A stretch of DNA of 7,330 nt from Saprospiraceae bacterium (GTDB lineage Bacteria; Bacteroidota; Bacteroidia; Chitinophagales; Saprospiraceae), in contig CANETR010000089.1 of the NCBI GenBank assembly GCA_947441325.1, positions 1 through 7,330 on the forward strand. Reading direction: 5' to 3'. A program made the position numbers and the translations under genes. Below are positions 6,857 to 7,330 of the stretch, piece after piece. The notes below the pieces were generated by a model. That model did no database searches, was not told the origin of the DNA, and worked only from the letters and a program-made list of their open reading frames with translations. The first letter of the stretch is position 1. The number at the start of each line of letters is the position of its first letter.

Positions 6857-7330
6857 ATGAGCGCAGTCGTATCAGATATTCGTCCGCCACTAATAACCGG
6901 CAATAAGACTTATCACCAGATAACTGAAGATATCTGTTCACCAACTGAGCAGCTGCCCGATAGAAATTGGGTTTTGATGCTGCTTATGACCCTCGGTCTG
7001 CTTGGTTTTGGTTCCGTAACTATGATTGTTACAATTTGGTGGGGTATCGGTTCTTGGTATCTTAACAAAACTGTCGGTTGGGGTTGGGATATTACCAACT
7101 TTGTATGGTGGGTAGGTATTGGTCATGCCGGTACGTTAATTTCTGCAATTTTGTTGCTTTTCCGTCAAGGATGGAGAACAGGGGTAAACAGAGCAGCCGA
7201 AGCGATGACTATTTTTGCGGTAATGTGTGCAGGTCAGTTTCCTATTTGGCATATGGGTAGAGTTTGGATGGCGTTCTTTGTACTGCCTTATCCAAATACA
7301 AGAGGTCCACTTTGGGTAAACTTTAACTCC
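6857..7330 (+). CDS. actC: Alternative complex III membrane subunit ActC (NrfD/PsrC family), 3' end outside window
   Basis: ActC is the polytopic subunit that binds and oxidises quinol in ACIII. From the ATG at 6857, 158 codons are open to the right edge with no stop. The N-terminus is a polar cytoplasmic or interfacial segment (MSAVVSDIRPPLITGNKTYHQ) without a signal peptide. Three membrane helices follow: about 38-62 (WVLMLLMTLGLLGFGSVTMI), 83-103 (VWWVGIGHAGTLISAILLLF) and 115-140 (EAMTIFAVMCAGQFPIWHMG). The 'WWVGIGHAGTLISAILLLFRQGWRTGVNRAAEAMT' region, with His90, is strongly characteristic of ActC; His90 and His132 lie in or near helices and are candidates for the quinone or proton region. 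NrfD-like ActC proteins usually have about ten helices and 450-490 residues, so about a third is present. It follows actB by 59 bp on the same strand with no strong promoter between, consistent with one operon. ActF is also NrfD-like, but position directly after actB supports ActC. Confidence 0.94.
   Translation, partial: MSAVVSDIRPPLITGNKTYHQITEDICSPTEQLPDRNWVLMLLMTLGLLGFGSVTMIVTIWWGIGSWYLNKTVGWGWDITNFVWWVGIGHAGTLISAILLLFRQGWRTGVNRAAEAMTIFAVMCAGQFPIWHMGRVWMAFFVLPYPNTRGPLWVNFNS

Overview
The window looks like a chromosomal segment from a member of the Bacteroidota. Three observations point there. The start codons are preceded by A/T-rich leaders without Shine-Dalgarno sequences. Two promoters match the Bacteroidota pattern TTG / 19 bp / TAnnTTTG exactly. 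The gene set is the alternative complex III (ACIII) cluster in the form typical of that phylum. Nothing suggests a mobile element, CRISPR array, tRNA or rRNA.

Layout: (1) Positions 1-1310, minus strand: the first 436 codons of a secreted protein resembling the Bacteroidota DUF4836 group; its 3' end lies outside the window. (2) Positions 1311-1873: a 563-bp A/T-rich divergent intergenic region with one good promoter facing each way and several inverted or direct repeats. (3) Positions 1874-3307, plus strand: actA, a membrane-anchored multiheme cytochrome c with six CxxCH motifs, one in an N-terminal class I-like domain and five in the C-terminal domain. (4) Positions 3402-6797: actB, a Tat-targeted protein joining a molybdopterin-oxidoreductase-like domain to a four-cluster ferredoxin-like domain. 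(5) Positions 6857-7330: the first 158 codons of actC, an NrfD/PsrC-type membrane subunit that runs off the right edge.

How the genes work together: in ACIII, a quinol:cytochrome c (or direct oxidase) oxidoreductase unrelated to the bc1 complex, ActC carries the quinol site in the membrane. Electrons pass through the ActB iron-sulfur clusters to the ActA hemes and then to a cytochrome c or terminal oxidase. The order actA-actB-actC is the canonical start of the cluster; actD, actE, actF and often cytochrome oxidase genes would be expected beyond 7330. The window therefore represents the core of an aerobic respiratory chain.

No wholly new system is evident. The points most worth checking are the fused hexaheme architecture of ActA, the exact 15-cysteine set of ActB, a Lys/Glu-rich insert in ActB, three helically spaced CTTTGA repeats between actA and actB, and the little-characterised secreted protein divergent from the operon.
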